This document shows, one piece after another, positions 45,201-53,497 of a stretch of 64,000 nucleotides of DNA. The stretch lies in contig NZ_CP059068.1 in the NCBI RefSeq assembly GCF_017798165.1, positions 4,774,001 to 4,838,000 of the forward strand. Reading direction: 5' to 3'. The stretch comes from Rhodoferax sp. AJA081-3 (GTDB taxonomy: Bacteria > Pseudomonadota > Gammaproteobacteria > Burkholderiales > Burkholderiaceae_C). The notes beneath the pieces were generated by a model. It was not told where the DNA came from, did no database searches, and saw only the letters and a list, made by a program, of their open reading frames with translations. The number at the start of each line of letters is the position of its first letter. Positions within the stretch are counted from its first letter, which is position 1. The translations under genes were made by a program, and so were the position numbers.

Positions 45201-48200
45201 AGTTCTACCTCACCTGCTTCATTGAGCGCGGTTTCACACAGCAGCAGGCCACGTGAATCGCTCTTGCCGGTGCAGACCGTGCCCAGTTCCTTCACGCTGG
45301 TCTTGTTGTCATAGGTGTAGAACCCTCCCACCATGCGTTTGCGTGTAGTGGTGACGATACGGGCCGTGGCTTTGACCTCCATGGCCACGTCGGCTTGTGG
45401 CTTGCCAGACAGGTCCAATGCCAATGCCTGGAACTTGATGCGCTGGCTGCTCGACACCCAGCCCTCGGTCTTGATGCCGGCCACCACCCCCGCAGGCCAC
45501 AGGGTTTGTGTGCTGCGAATGGTTTGCACCTCGCCGTTGGGGTCGGAGTAGGTGGCCTCCAGCAACAGGTCTTGTGGCTGGCGGCTGGTGGGCACCTTGT
45601 CGACAGTCACTTTGCCGGCGCCATTCTTGTCCAGCGTCAGCGGAAGCTTGTCGGCGATCACCCTGGCATCGGCTGTGGCGTCGGGTTCTTCTTCACCTTC
45701 GGGGCGGTTGTCGCGGGTACCGCGTGGCGCCTGGAAGTTGAATTCTGAAAAGTCTGCATAGTTCAGGTACTTGCCACGCACCAGGGCCGATACCCGCACC
45801 GGCAGGTTATTGGCACCGCCGCCAGACACATAGTTGATCTGCACATCCACGGGCACGGTCTTCACATTGACCAGGGCTTTCTTTTCAGTGGGCGTGATAC
45901 GGCCTTCAAGCACCGGCAGACGGAACTCTTCGACCCGGAACGAGCTCGTGGTGAAGTTGCGTTCGCCGTTGTTGGCAGACTGCAGCTCCACCTGGTACAC
46001 CCCCAACTTGGCAGCAGGGGGAATGGCGAATGTGTTCTCAGCACTTTGACCGCCCGTGGCCGTCTTGCGCCACACCAGGTCTTGCGTGTACTGCTGGCCA
46101 CTGCCCACATGGGTAATGACCAGCACGGCGGGCTGCGTTTTCGTCAGACCAAAGCCCTGACTGGTTTCGCTGCGCAAGATGTGCTTCATGGACACGGTCT
46201 CGCCGGCGCGCAACAGTGTGCGGTCGAAGATGGTGTGGGCCCGTTCGTCGGGCCGCGCCTCGCGGCTGGTGGGCAGGTTGAAGCGCCAGGGCTCTATGCC
46301 GCGGTTCCAGTCGCTCCAGGTGAAGGCCATATCGTCCACCACGCCCTTGCCGTCACCAGCCGGTTGCTGGGCACGTGCGCTGACAAAGTAGGCGTTGGTA
46401 TAGCTGCCGTCTCCATTGCAGTTGGGTGGCTCTGGCGAAATACCGCTCAGGTTGGCAATGCCCTGCGCATTGGTCTTGGCACTGCCCACCTCATTGCCCC
46501 TGCAGTCGGACACACGCACCTGGGCATTGGCCACGGGTGTGCCTTTGTCCAGCGTGGTCACCCAGGCCAGCGCGTTCTCACGGCCCAGCTTGAAGTGCAC
46601 GCCCAGGTTGGTCACCAGGGCTGAAGTGCGGACCACCATGGTTCGGCCGCTACCGTGGCGTTCATCCAGCAGCGAGCTGCCCAACTTTTGCGAGCTGATT
46701 TCGACCACATGGAAACCTGGGGCGAGCGGAATGCCTACCACCTCAAACGGCCGTGGGTCGTTGCTGGCAGGTTTGGGTAGGTCCAGCGTCTTCACATTCG
46801 GCTGGCCGCCCAGCAACGAGACCATGCGCGACTGCACTACGTTGCTGTCATATGCATCCACTGGCTGGGGCAGTGGTCCCTTAACGTCCCGGGCCGCAAG
46901 CTTGCGCGACACCGTGAAGTTGTCGTAGCGCTGCACCTTCAAAAACCACTGTATGATCTCGGCATCCGTAGCTGGCGTGACAGTGCTGACCTTGCCCTGT
47001 TCGACTTTGAGCCCCTGCGTTGCCAGGGCCGCTTCTACATTGCGCAGCGTAACGGGCAACATGGCCACGCCATCAGGTTCGGCAAAACGTTCGACGATGC
47101 CAAAGGGCGCGGCGGCAAACTTGGCCAGGGGTGGCATGGCACCGGTGGCTACCTTGAGCGGAAAGCTGTCTGCGTTGCGCAGTGCGCGGCCCGAAGCGTC
47201 TTTGAAGCCCTTTGGCAGTTCCACGGTGAACGCGGTTTGCTCAGGGAAAATGGTGTTGAAGCTTATGCTGTTTTGCACAGTGTCTTCGTCCTCAGACCCG
47301 CCGCTGTTGGCGTCTGGCGTGGGCTTGAGGGAATCCTTGTCCGACTTCAGGCGTATGGCGGCCAGCAGTTTTGCCGACACCGGAGCATTGAAACTGAGCC
47401 GCATGGGGCGTATGGGCAGGCAGGCGCTTTGCGCATTCTCCCGCTCGCAGCTGAAGGTGGCGGCAAAGGGCTCGCGCACCTGGAAGTTGAAACGCTTCTC
47501 TACTGAGTTGGCTACACCATTGGCGTTGCTGCCGCTGGCCGGTGTGCTGACCCCCTGGCCGAACACGATTTGCACTTTGGCCGATGGTGTGAGTGTGCGG
47601 TTGCAGGCCATGGTGATGAAGCTCAAGGGGTCTTTGGCGGCTGCAGCCTCCAGCCCTTGTGATTTGAGCAGGGCAGCACGGTCCTTGCCATCGATCAGGC
47701 GTATGGCCACGCGTTCGCCCAGGCCCTCCACCGAGCACCACACATTGGCCTGCACGCTGGCCAATGTGGCGGGGCCATTGAGCCGCAGCGTGAAAAACTG
47801 CTCTTCGTCAATGCGGTTGCCGCTGTAGGGCTGGGTGCTTTGTACAAAGGGTCCACCGGTATTGAACTTGAAACTGGTGGGGCCAGACAATTCTGCGCCC
47901 TTGGCAGACTTGAAGCCGCTGCGCACTTGCAGGTTGCAGGTCACACCCGGTGGCAGGTCGTTCTCAAACTCATAGGCCCAACTGCGGTCGGTCACCCAGC
48001 GGCCTGATCCCTTGGTGACCTGGGCATCGCTACAACTTAGCGTTAACGGCGCCTCGGCCTTGGGGTCGCCAAAATTGACAGCACTCTCGTCAAACTTGGC
48101 CACCACCTGGCGTACCCGCGCCACCTCGCCCTGTGGTGACAGGTTAATGATCTGAATGGCCTGCGCCTGGAATGCTGCAGTCGCCACCAGCGCCGCGCAA

Positions 48201-48223
48201 ATTTTTGTAACGGTATTGCCCAC
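42233..48223 (-). CDS. alpha-2-macroglobulin family protein with thioester motif
   Basis: 1996 residues, larger than E. coli YfhM (about 1650). A type I signal peptide (about 1-22, ending AFQAQA) without a lipobox cysteine is followed by a long series of macroglobulin (MG) beta domains. The bait region and A2M thioester domain follow: the thioester Cys1501-Leu-Glu-Gln1504 lies in YPFICLEQKTS. The C-terminal receptor-like domain ends in MYAPEMFGESPNARVRVEAA. It is thought to trap attacking proteases in the periplasm covalently, defending the envelope together with PbpC. The pbpC gene is 14 kb away. Confidence 0.93.
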   Translation of the reverse strand: MGNTVTKICAALVATAAFQAQAIQIINLSPQGEVARVRQVVAKFDESAVNFGDPKAEAPLTLSCSDAQVTKGSGRWVTDRSWAYEFENDLPPGVTCNLQVRSGFKSAKGAELSGPTSFKFNTGGPFVQSTQPYSGNRIDEEQFFTLRLNGPATLASVQANVWCSVEGLGERVAIRLIDGKDRAALLKSQGLEAAAAKDPLSFITMACNRTLTPSAKVQIVFGQGVSTPASGSNANGVANSVEKRFNFQVREPFAATFSCERENAQSACLPIRPMRLSFNAPVSAKLLAAIRLKSDKDSLKPTPDANSGGSEDEDTVQNSISFNTIFPEQTAFTVELPKGFKDASGRALRNADSFPLKVATGAMPPLAKFAAAPFGIVERFAEPDGVAMLPVTLRNVEAALATQGLKVEQGKVSTVTPATDAEIIQWFLKVQRYDNFTVSRKLAARDVKGPLPQPVDAYDSNVVQSRMVSLLGGQPNVKTLDLPKPASNDPRPFEVVGIPLAPGFHVVEISSQKLGSSLLDERHGSGRTMVVRTSALVTNLGVHFKLGRENALAWVTTLDKGTPVANAQVRVSDCRGNEVGSAKTNAQGIANLSGISPEPPNCNGDGSYTNAYFVSARAQQPAGDGKGVVDDMAFTWSDWNRGIEPWRFNLPTSREARPDERAHTIFDRTLLRAGETVSMKHILRSETSQGFGLTKTQPAVLVITHVGSGQQYTQDLVWRKTATGGQSAENTFAIPPAAKLGVYQVELQSANNGERNFTTSSFRVEEFRLPVLEGRITPTEKKALVNVKTVPVDVQINYVSGGGANNLPVRVSALVRGKYLNYADFSEFNFQAPRGTRDNRPEGEEEPDATADARVIADKLPLTLDKNGAGKVTVDKVPTSRQPQDLLLEATYSDPNGEVQTIRSTQTLWPAGVVAGIKTEGWVSSSQRIKFQALALDLSGKPQADVAMEVKATARIVTTTRKRMVGGFYTYDNKTSVKELGTVCTGKSDSRGLLLCETALNEAGEVELVVTAKDSAGNSIQAASSVYVTKQGELWFGGENHDRIDLLPEKKSYQPGETAKFQVRMPFRFATALVAVEREGIVQTEVVQLNGQDPTISLKIKDGWGPNVYVSVLALRGRLREVPWYSFFTWGYKAPREWWTSFWYEGREYVAPTALVDLSKPAFRLGVAEIRVGTKAHQLDVSVKADKESYAVRSQAKVTISVKLPNGQPAANAEVALAAVDQALLELMPNSSWNLLDAMLQRRSWGVETSTAQMEIIGRRHYGRKAVPAGGGGGKSGARELLETLLLWNPSVKLDANGQAVVNVPLNDALTTFKIVAVADASTGLFGTGTTSIRATQDLQIISGLPPLVREDDQFRAQITLRNTTKQAMKVEVTPRATLLELPMQTVEIPAGDARELAWMVTAPAQLAQIRSEAILWEIEAKDTVSGARDALKARQRIIPAVPLTVQQATLVQLDGPFTLDVNAPADAIPGRGGLKMSLQPKLAEGLPGVRDWFARYPFICLEQKTSKSVGLRDGKLWETVAAQIPSYLDSDGLANYFPPRDGDGNRGSDTLTAYLLASTHEAASINPAFALSDTVRAPMERGLIAFVEGRIQRDFWSPRKDLDIRKLAALEALSRYGKAQGRMVGSITIAPNQWPTHAVIDWLNILKRVQDVPDRDKRIAEANQILRGRISYQGTKMIFSTEKDDYWWWLMQNGDVNTARLMLSVMDDPAWKDDMGRLANGFIGRQQAGAWHTTTANLWGGLALEKFSAKFEAVTVAGSTKAAMSTGTGSVEWSKVERIKTTDASGAAHQTTWFGAPASPGNLRNNSMFLPWSKTLPKDTLSVTHQGPGKPWLTLQSVAAVQLKEPFNAGYQIKKTITPVEQANKALPAGSYTRGDVLRITLEVNASADMTWAVITDPVPGGATILGSGLGRDSEIATQGEKKDGDGWLAFEERSFESFRSYYQFLPKGVVKMEYTIRLNNVGEFSLPPSRVEAMYAPEMFGESPNARVRVEAAK

Positions 48224-48289
48224 ATTTGCTCCCTGTGTGAATGGGCGAGGTTAGCCGATTTAAGGCAGACTATGACAAGTGGTGGCGCC

Positions 48290-49054
48290 CTACAAGTAGC
48301 GGGCCCGGATTTTGCGGTAGGTGCCGTCTGCAATGATGGCCCTGAAACCTTTGTCAAACAGCGGGACCAAGTCTGCATGTCCCTTTGCCTTGTTGAATAC
48401 CAGGTAGGTTGGTGTTATCTGCACGGATGGGGACAGGGCCACAATTTCGTGATTGCCCAAGAGGTCCAGGGCCTCAAATCCGACCTCCCGGTTGGACAGA
48501 ACTGCCTGTATCCGTTCACGGGCGAGTTTCTCGAAATTTTGCTTATCAGTGTTGACCTCTTCCAGCTTGATGTAGCCCTGCTCAACCATGGTCTGCATGG
48601 CGGCAGGCAATTTGAAGCCCCGGCGAATACCAACGGTCTTGCCTTTGAGGTCGTCAATCCCATTGAACGACTGGAAGCTGCCTCTACGGGCAAAGATATT
48701 CAACTCGGTCAATTTGACCGGTACCGTGGTGAAGTCCATGTAAGTTTTGCGTATGTCCGTCACGGTGTAGGCGAATGCACATTCAACCTCACTTGCGGTG
48801 CCCATGGCGATGTCGCGCTCCAGCCGGACCCAGGGCAGCAGTTGAAAGCTCACCTTGATTCCGACCCTGCGGCCCGCCTCAGCAATGGCATCCACGTCAA
48901 TTCCCCGAATCTCGCCACCGTCCAGCGTGACATAAGGCGCAAACACATCGCTGTAACAGGTGATCGATCTGGTTTGTGCCCAACCGGGTGCTGCTAGCAG
49001 ACCAGCCAATGCGCATACGGCAAGTAGTTGACGGTTCTTGTGCAGTACGGGCAT
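48290..49054 (-). CDS. periplasmic solute-binding protein, family 3 (tandem copy 3)
   Basis: 254 residues from the ATG at 49054, beginning a signal peptide (LAVCALAGLLAAPGWAQ). It has the two-lobed family-3 fold: ITCYSDVFAPYVTLDGGEIRGIDVDAIAEAGRRVG in lobe I and KLPAAMQTMVEQGYIKLEE in lobe II. It is the last of three tandem, diverged family-3 genes on the minus strand, 30 bp after the second. No ABC permease or ATPase is linked. Confidence 0.8.
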   Translation of the reverse strand: MPVLHKNRQLLAVCALAGLLAAPGWAQTRSITCYSDVFAPYVTLDGGEIRGIDVDAIAEAGRRVGIKVSFQLLPWVRLERDIAMGTASEVECAFAYTVTDIRKTYMDFTTVPVKLTELNIFARRGSFQSFNGIDDLKGKTVGIRRGFKLPAAMQTMVEQGYIKLEEVNTDKQNFEKLARERIQAVLSNREVGFEALDLLGNHEIVALSPSVQITPTYLVFNKAKGHADLVPLFDKGFRAIIADGTYRKIRARYL

Positions 49055-49084
49055 TTGGGTATCGTAAACGGGTTCAGCCCCCAA

Positions 49085-49849
49085 CTAATTGTCCAGACCA
49101 TACTTGGCCCAGAGTTGTTTGAGCACACCAGCCGACTCCATTCGGTCAAATATCGCGTCGAGTTCTTGTGGACTGGGTTTGCTACCCCGTTTAACCACCG
49201 CAGAGTGTGCGTAGGTTTGGTCGAATCGCTCAGAGACCAAGAGGCGGGACACTGCCTGAGGGTCCTTCAGCAGGTAACTCTTGAGATACGACTTGGTGAT
49301 CACTGCTACGTCGCCCCGCCCCGCGAGCAGATTGCGCAGGCTCACCGCATTGTCTGGGCTGAAGCTGATGTTGAACTGCTGCGCGAGGCGCTCCGGGTCC
49401 GCGGTAAAGTTGGCGAATCCATAGTGGTAGCCGCTGACACCCAGAATGTGTTTACCTTGTAGTGTCTTGAAGTATTCCTGGCCGCGGCCCTGCTGGCTAA
49501 GGGCTACATACACTTCTCCGTCGCCTTGCAAGAATACCTTGCTGGCCTGCACCAAGGCGGGGTCCCATCCCCACTTGATATTCTCAAACAACACCATGCT
49601 GAAAGACCCATCGGCCATGTCGCGGTAACGGCGTTTGGAGGATGTGTTTACCAGCTGGAAGGTGTAGTCTTTTTGAATCGCATTCATTGCTACCAACAAA
49701 TCGCTGGTCAGTCCACCTGACGGGTCTACAAAAGGCAGGAATGGATAACCACCTACACGCACCAGTTCACCTGATTGCACCGGCTGCCCAGCCGCCATTA
49801 ACGCGAGCAGAAGGGTCAATATTCTGCCAAGCTGTCGGACCGTGGTCAC
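49085..49849 (-). CDS. periplasmic solute-binding protein, family 3 (tandem copy 2)
   Basis: 254 residues from a GTG at 49849, which overlaps the stop of the upstream paralog (GTGA), so translation is coupled. Signal peptide LTLLLALMAAGQPVQS. The mature part has a family-3 fold with VRVGGYPFLPFVDPSGGLTSDLL as the lobe I opening. It differs clearly from its two neighbours, so the cluster is not a recent tandem duplication. Confidence 0.8.
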   Translation of the reverse strand: MTTVRQLGRILTLLLALMAAGQPVQSGELVRVGGYPFLPFVDPSGGLTSDLLVAMNAIQKDYTFQLVNTSSKRRYRDMADGSFSMVLFENIKWGWDPALVQASKVFLQGDGEVYVALSQQGRGQEYFKTLQGKHILGVSGYHYGFANFTADPERLAQQFNISFSPDNAVSLRNLLAGRGDVAVITKSYLKSYLLKDPQAVSRLLVSERFDQTYAHSAVVKRGSKPSPQELDAIFDRMESAGVLKQLWAKYGLDN

Positions 49850-50595
49850 CGCACAGCCCTTTCCACTCCGTATTTTCTGAAAATCCTGTCATAGGTGCCA
49901 TTGGCCTTGATGACCTCCAGCCCCTTATTGAATGCACCAATGATCTCCTGTGCTTTGGGGTTTTGCAGCCCGGCGGTGACGTACAAGGGATTGACCGACA
50001 GCGGCGTTCTGACAAATTCAATCTGCTCCAGGGCCAACGGGTCTTCCGCGCTGATGGCGGCACGTGCCACGATTTCGTCCTCCAGCGTCAGATCTATCCG
50101 GTTGCGTAGCAGTTTTTTGATATTGGTTGTGAGGTCTTTGCCGTTCTCGCGGACAAAGGCGGTTGACTGCATAAACGCGTCGCCGTACCCATATCCCAAA
50201 ACGGTACCTATACGCTTTCCGTTCAGGCTCTCCAGACCGTTGAATTCAAACGGATCACCCTTGCGTTTGATAAAGCGCACATTGCCCACTGCAAACGCGG
50301 AGCTGAACAGCAATACCTTGGCCCGTGCTTCGGTGCGCCAGGTAAAAGGCACGATGTCGTAGGAGCCGTTTTTGACACCCGCCTCGGCCCGCGCCCACGG
50401 CACGTACTCCATGGTCACTTCATGCCCCTGGGTTTTGTAGGCAGCGCGGATAATCTCCATGCCCAGACCTCCATCGGGTATCTTGGGGTCTCCATAAGGC
50501 GGGTAGGGGTCTCCAGCCGCGGTGATGGTCATGGCATTGCTGGCTACAGCCAGAGCCATTAGGCAGGCGGCAAGCAGCCGCGGGGGCACTTTCAT
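49846..50595 (-). CDS. periplasmic solute-binding protein, family 3 (tandem copy 1)
   Basis: 249 residues from the ATG at 50595. Signal peptide RLLAACLMALAVASNA, then the fold opening ITAAGDPYPPYGDPKIPDGGLGMEIIRAAYKTQG with a typical ligand-pocket segment VTMEYVPWARAEAGVKNGSYDIVPFTW. The frame extends to 50631 but without support. It is the first of three tandem binding-protein genes, diverging from the histone-deacetylase-like gene across 68 bp. Confidence 0.8.
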   Translation of the reverse strand: MKVPPRLLAACLMALAVASNAMTITAAGDPYPPYGDPKIPDGGLGMEIIRAAYKTQGHEVTMEYVPWARAEAGVKNGSYDIVPFTWRTEARAKVLLFSSAFAVGNVRFIKRKGDPFEFNGLESLNGKRIGTVLGYGYGDAFMQSTAFVRENGKDLTTNIKKLLRNRIDLTLEDEIVARAAISAEDPLALEQIEFVRTPLSVNPLYVTAGLQNPKAQEIIGAFNKGLEVIKANGTYDRIFRKYGVERAVR

Positions 50596-50663
50596 GTGTC
50601 TCTCCAACGTGTGGGCAAACTCTCGCAGCATGGGGTGGGCCTGTCAAGCGCCAGAATACCCCC

Positions 50664-51605
50664 ATGCAAGCTTTTTACAGTGACCAGTTCGTTTTGCCCC
50701 TGCCCGAGGGCCACCGTTTCCCCATGGCCAAGTACCGGATGCTGCGCGAGCAATTGGCTGTTCACCTGCCGGCCGTACAGTGTTTGGAGGCTCCTCGCGC
50801 CAGTGACGGCGAGTTGGCCTATGCCCACAGCCCTGGTTATGTAGAGGCCATCGCCCAGGGCACGGCCAGCCCGGCGGTGTTGCGTGAGATTGGCTTCCCC
50901 TGGAGCGAGGCCATGGCTGAACGGGCCCGACGCTCGGTAGGTGCCACCATCGCCGCCGCGCGTGTGGCGCTGGTGCAGGGTGTGTCGGCCAACCTGGCGG
51001 GCGGCACGCACCACGCCTACGCCGACAAGGGCGGTGGGTTTTGTGTCTTCAACGACGTGGCGGTGGCCAGCCGGGTGGTGCAGGCAGAGTGGGGCAGGCG
51101 CCAGCCACGTGGTGCGGAACCCCTGCGTGTGGCGGTCATTGATCTGGATGTGCACCAGGGCAATGGGACGGCACACATCTTCCAAGGCGACGACAGCGTG
51201 TTCACGCTATCCCTACACGGCGACAAGAATTTTCCGTTCCGCAAAGAGGCTAGCGATCTGGATGTGCCACTGCCTGATGGCTGTGCAGATGCGGACTACC
51301 TGGCCGCACTGGATGGTGCGCTGGCTGAGCTGGACAGACGATTTGCGCCTGGTCTGGTGATGTACCTGGCAGGGGCCGACCCGTACGAGGGCGACCGCCT
51401 GGGCCGCCTCAAGCTGAGTATGGCCGGCATGCAGGCGCGGGACCAGCGGGTGTTTGACTGGTGCGGTGCACGCAATCTGCCGGTGGTGGTGTTGATGGCG
51501 GGCGGGTATGGGGTGCGTATTGACGAGACAGTGGCGGTGCAGCTCAATACGTATCGGGTGGCGCTGGCCTACTGGAAGGGCTTCCAGCGGGATTCTTCCT
51601 TGTGA
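50664..51605 (+). CDS. histone deacetylase-superfamily protein (class II/acetylpolyamine amidohydrolase-like)
   Basis: 313 residues, the normal length of bacterial HDAC-fold enzymes. The zinc site is intact: DLDVHQGNGT supplies Asp and His and GADPYEGD supplies the second Asp. The catalytic dyad HH lies in GGTHHAYADKGGGFCVFND. The enzyme removes acyl groups from amines such as acetylpolyamines or acetyl-lysine in the cytoplasm. It is monocistronic; repeat copy E follows its stop. Confidence 0.88.
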   Translation: MQAFYSDQFVLPLPEGHRFPMAKYRMLREQLAVHLPAVQCLEAPRASDGELAYAHSPGYVEAIAQGTASPAVLREIGFPWSEAMAERARRSVGATIAAARVALVQGVSANLAGGTHHAYADKGGGFCVFNDVAVASRVVQAEWGRRQPRGAEPLRVAVIDLDVHQGNGTAHIFQGDDSVFTLSLHGDKNFPFRKEASDLDVPLPDGCADADYLAALDGALAELDRRFAPGLVMYLAGADPYEGDRLGRLKLSMAGMQARDQRVFDWCGARNLPVVVLMAGGYGVRIDETVAVQLNTYRVALAYWKGFQRDSSL

Positions 51606-51610
51606 AATAT

Positions 51611-51657
51611 GCCGCTAGCCCCCGTGGAATATGAAGTTATAGCTATAAAAAGTGTAG
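51611..51657 (+). repeat. short interspersed repeat, copy E
   Basis: TAGCCCCCG, 15 bases with AATATG, then TAGCTATAAAAAGTGTAG, in the 70-bp gap between the HDAC-like gene (+) and the caspase-fold gene (-). It begins six bases after the HDAC-like stop. Confidence 0.7.
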
Positions 51658-51675
51658 TTTTTCGCTGCTGCACCG

Positions 51676-53388
51676 TCAGCCACCAACCCGCTCCTTGAAG
51701 GTCATCTCCATGGTTTCCAGTTCGGGCCCGCCCCAGCGGCGTCGCACCTCGCGTTTCATTTTGATGGGGAAGCCCCAGCTGGGCAACATCCAGCGCGTCA
51801 ATTTGACAAAGGTTCCCTCATGTGAGAACTCTTCCAGTTCCACGCGGTAGGCTTTGAAATTGCCTGCGGGAACGGACACTTCTTCCAGTGCCGCGACGCG
51901 GGCTGTGCCATGCACCACCTGGGGGATTCCGGAAGTTTGGCCCGAAGCTGCGGTCTGGTGTAAACGGTAGTTCCAGCGTTTGCCGACGGTGTACTCACTT
52001 GCCGGCAATTCCAGACGGGGTGGGTCCATCCGCGAAATGTAGCGGTTTCGAATGCCCGCGCCTTCCCGCGTATAAAGGTCTTGGCCATGGTTGACTTCGA
52101 CCGTGTCTTCGTTGACCTTGGTGACTTGCATCAATCCAAAGCGGTTGGTTTTAGTCAGTTCGTCCCGCACGGTGAAGTAGTGCTTGTCGCCCATGCGGAA
52201 CCTGTCGCGTCCGGACACCTGGACCATGCCATCTTTGTCGGCAACATGGGTGATGCGCGCGTGTTCCAGTCGTTCCAGCGCGGCGCTGGCCAGTTCGCTG
52301 ATACTGCCGCTCGGATAGCGCAGCAGGTAGTCATAAAAATCGTCCGGATTGCGGCTGTTGGCTATGCGGTCCCAGTCCGCCTTTTCACGTTTGAAAGCCT
52401 GTTCAGCTGCATCTTGCTTGGAAAGCTTGGCAATGGCCTTGGCTTCTTCCATGGCACGCTCATAGTCTAATTTTCGTCCACTATCGGCCTGATCCAAACC
52501 TTGGGGGGCCAGCGCTACTGCCTCAGCGCGCGTTGGTTGCGGCTTGCGCAGCTGCTCCAGGTCTTCTGACCTAAAGGTGTGTTTGACACCGTCGTTGAAA
52601 ACGAAATCCTCTTCCAGGCTGGTGCTCTCCCACGGCACCTGCCGGCCTTTGCTGCTTTGCCGAACCTGCAGCCGAACGCGCTTGAATACATCTTCTATCT
52701 TGGAGGCCGGACGGGTTAGCTCCCGCAGCAGGAATCCGGTGTACAGGCCGTTGGTGCCCATGGCGCCATCTTCCGCCACATTGCCCGGTGCGGTGGCGTA
52801 GGCCAGGAATGTGCCGGGTGGTGCATCCATCTGGGCCAGACCTTTTGCGCCTGTGGTGGCAGAGAACGGGTTGTCCCTGCAGGCGTCCAAAATCACAATA
52901 TTCATGCGGCTTCCGGCGGTCTTGAAGGTCTGCAACACAACGTCCAGGTCCACGGCTTGGCTTGGAACCTCGGAGGCGTTGGCTAATGTGGCGTTCACCG
53001 GAACCATGTAGTTACGCCAGTCCATCTGCAGACCATGACCTGCGTAGTACAGCACGCCAACGCCGGACTTGGCGCGCAGGCCGTCACCCATGGATTGGAT
53101 GGCTTCCAGCATCTGGGTGCGTGAACCGTTGTTGATCTGGATCACGGAAAAACCCAGCCGCTTCAGCGCAGCGGCCATCGCCGTTGCATCGTTTGCCGGG
53201 TTGTCCAGCGCGGCAGCGCCCGCGTAGGCGGAATTGCCGATGACCAAAGCCACGCGTATGTCGAGCGGTGCCACTGCCGATGCCGAAAAACTGCACAAGG
53301 CTGCAACGGCAAATGCCAACCGCAGGAGTTTGGGAATTGGCTTGGGTGGGCGCGCGCTGCGCTGTAGGTGACAGGCGGGTGTAGGCAT
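51676..53388 (-). CDS. periplasmic caspase-fold (peptidase C14) protein, paralog 1
   Basis: 570 residues from the ATG at 53388 (an ATG at 53403 is also possible). The open frame runs on to 53796 inside the opposite gene, which is not credible. A basic N-terminus and signal peptide (about 20-41, ending SASAVA) are followed by a caspase p20-like domain with His118 (YYAGHGLQMDWRNY) and Cys170 (ILDACRDNPF), both intact. A long C-terminal region (about 300-570) is predicted all-beta and contains a coiled stretch (about 290-320). It shares about half its caspase-domain residues by eye with the divergent paralog at 53498. Proteolytic target unknown. Confidence 0.85.
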   Translation of the reverse strand: MPTPACHLQRSARPPKPIPKLLRLAFAVAALCSFSASAVAPLDIRVALVIGNSAYAGAAALDNPANDATAMAAALKRLGFSVIQINNGSRTQMLEAIQSMGDGLRAKSGVGVLYYAGHGLQMDWRNYMVPVNATLANASEVPSQAVDLDVVLQTFKTAGSRMNIVILDACRDNPFSATTGAKGLAQMDAPPGTFLAYATAPGNVAEDGAMGTNGLYTGFLLRELTRPASKIEDVFKRVRLQVRQSSKGRQVPWESTSLEEDFVFNDGVKHTFRSEDLEQLRKPQPTRAEAVALAPQGLDQADSGRKLDYERAMEEAKAIAKLSKQDAAEQAFKREKADWDRIANSRNPDDFYDYLLRYPSGSISELASAALERLEHARITHVADKDGMVQVSGRDRFRMGDKHYFTVRDELTKTNRFGLMQVTKVNEDTVEVNHGQDLYTREGAGIRNRYISRMDPPRLELPASEYTVGKRWNYRLHQTAASGQTSGIPQVVHGTARVAALEEVSVPAGNFKAYRVELEEFSHEGTFVKLTRWMLPSWGFPIKMKREVRRRWGGPELETMEMTFKERVGG

Positions 53389-53447
53389 AGGTTGTGACCA
53401 CATGTGCGCCAGTATGGCATGCCTTTTTGTGGGGGGCTTCGAGAGAC

Positions 53448-53477
53448 TTGCTGTTAAATTGCGGCCATACATACACT
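53448..53477 (+). promoter_or_regulatory. candidate promoter of caspase paralog 2
   Basis: -35 TTGCTG (53448-53453), an 18-bp spacer, -10 TACACT (53472-53477), ending 20 bp before the ATG of the + strand caspase gene. The 94-bp intergenic gap must also serve the divergent paralog, whose promoter I cannot place. Confidence 0.4.
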
Positions 53478-53497
53478 TTTTCAGGGCGGCGGTACAG

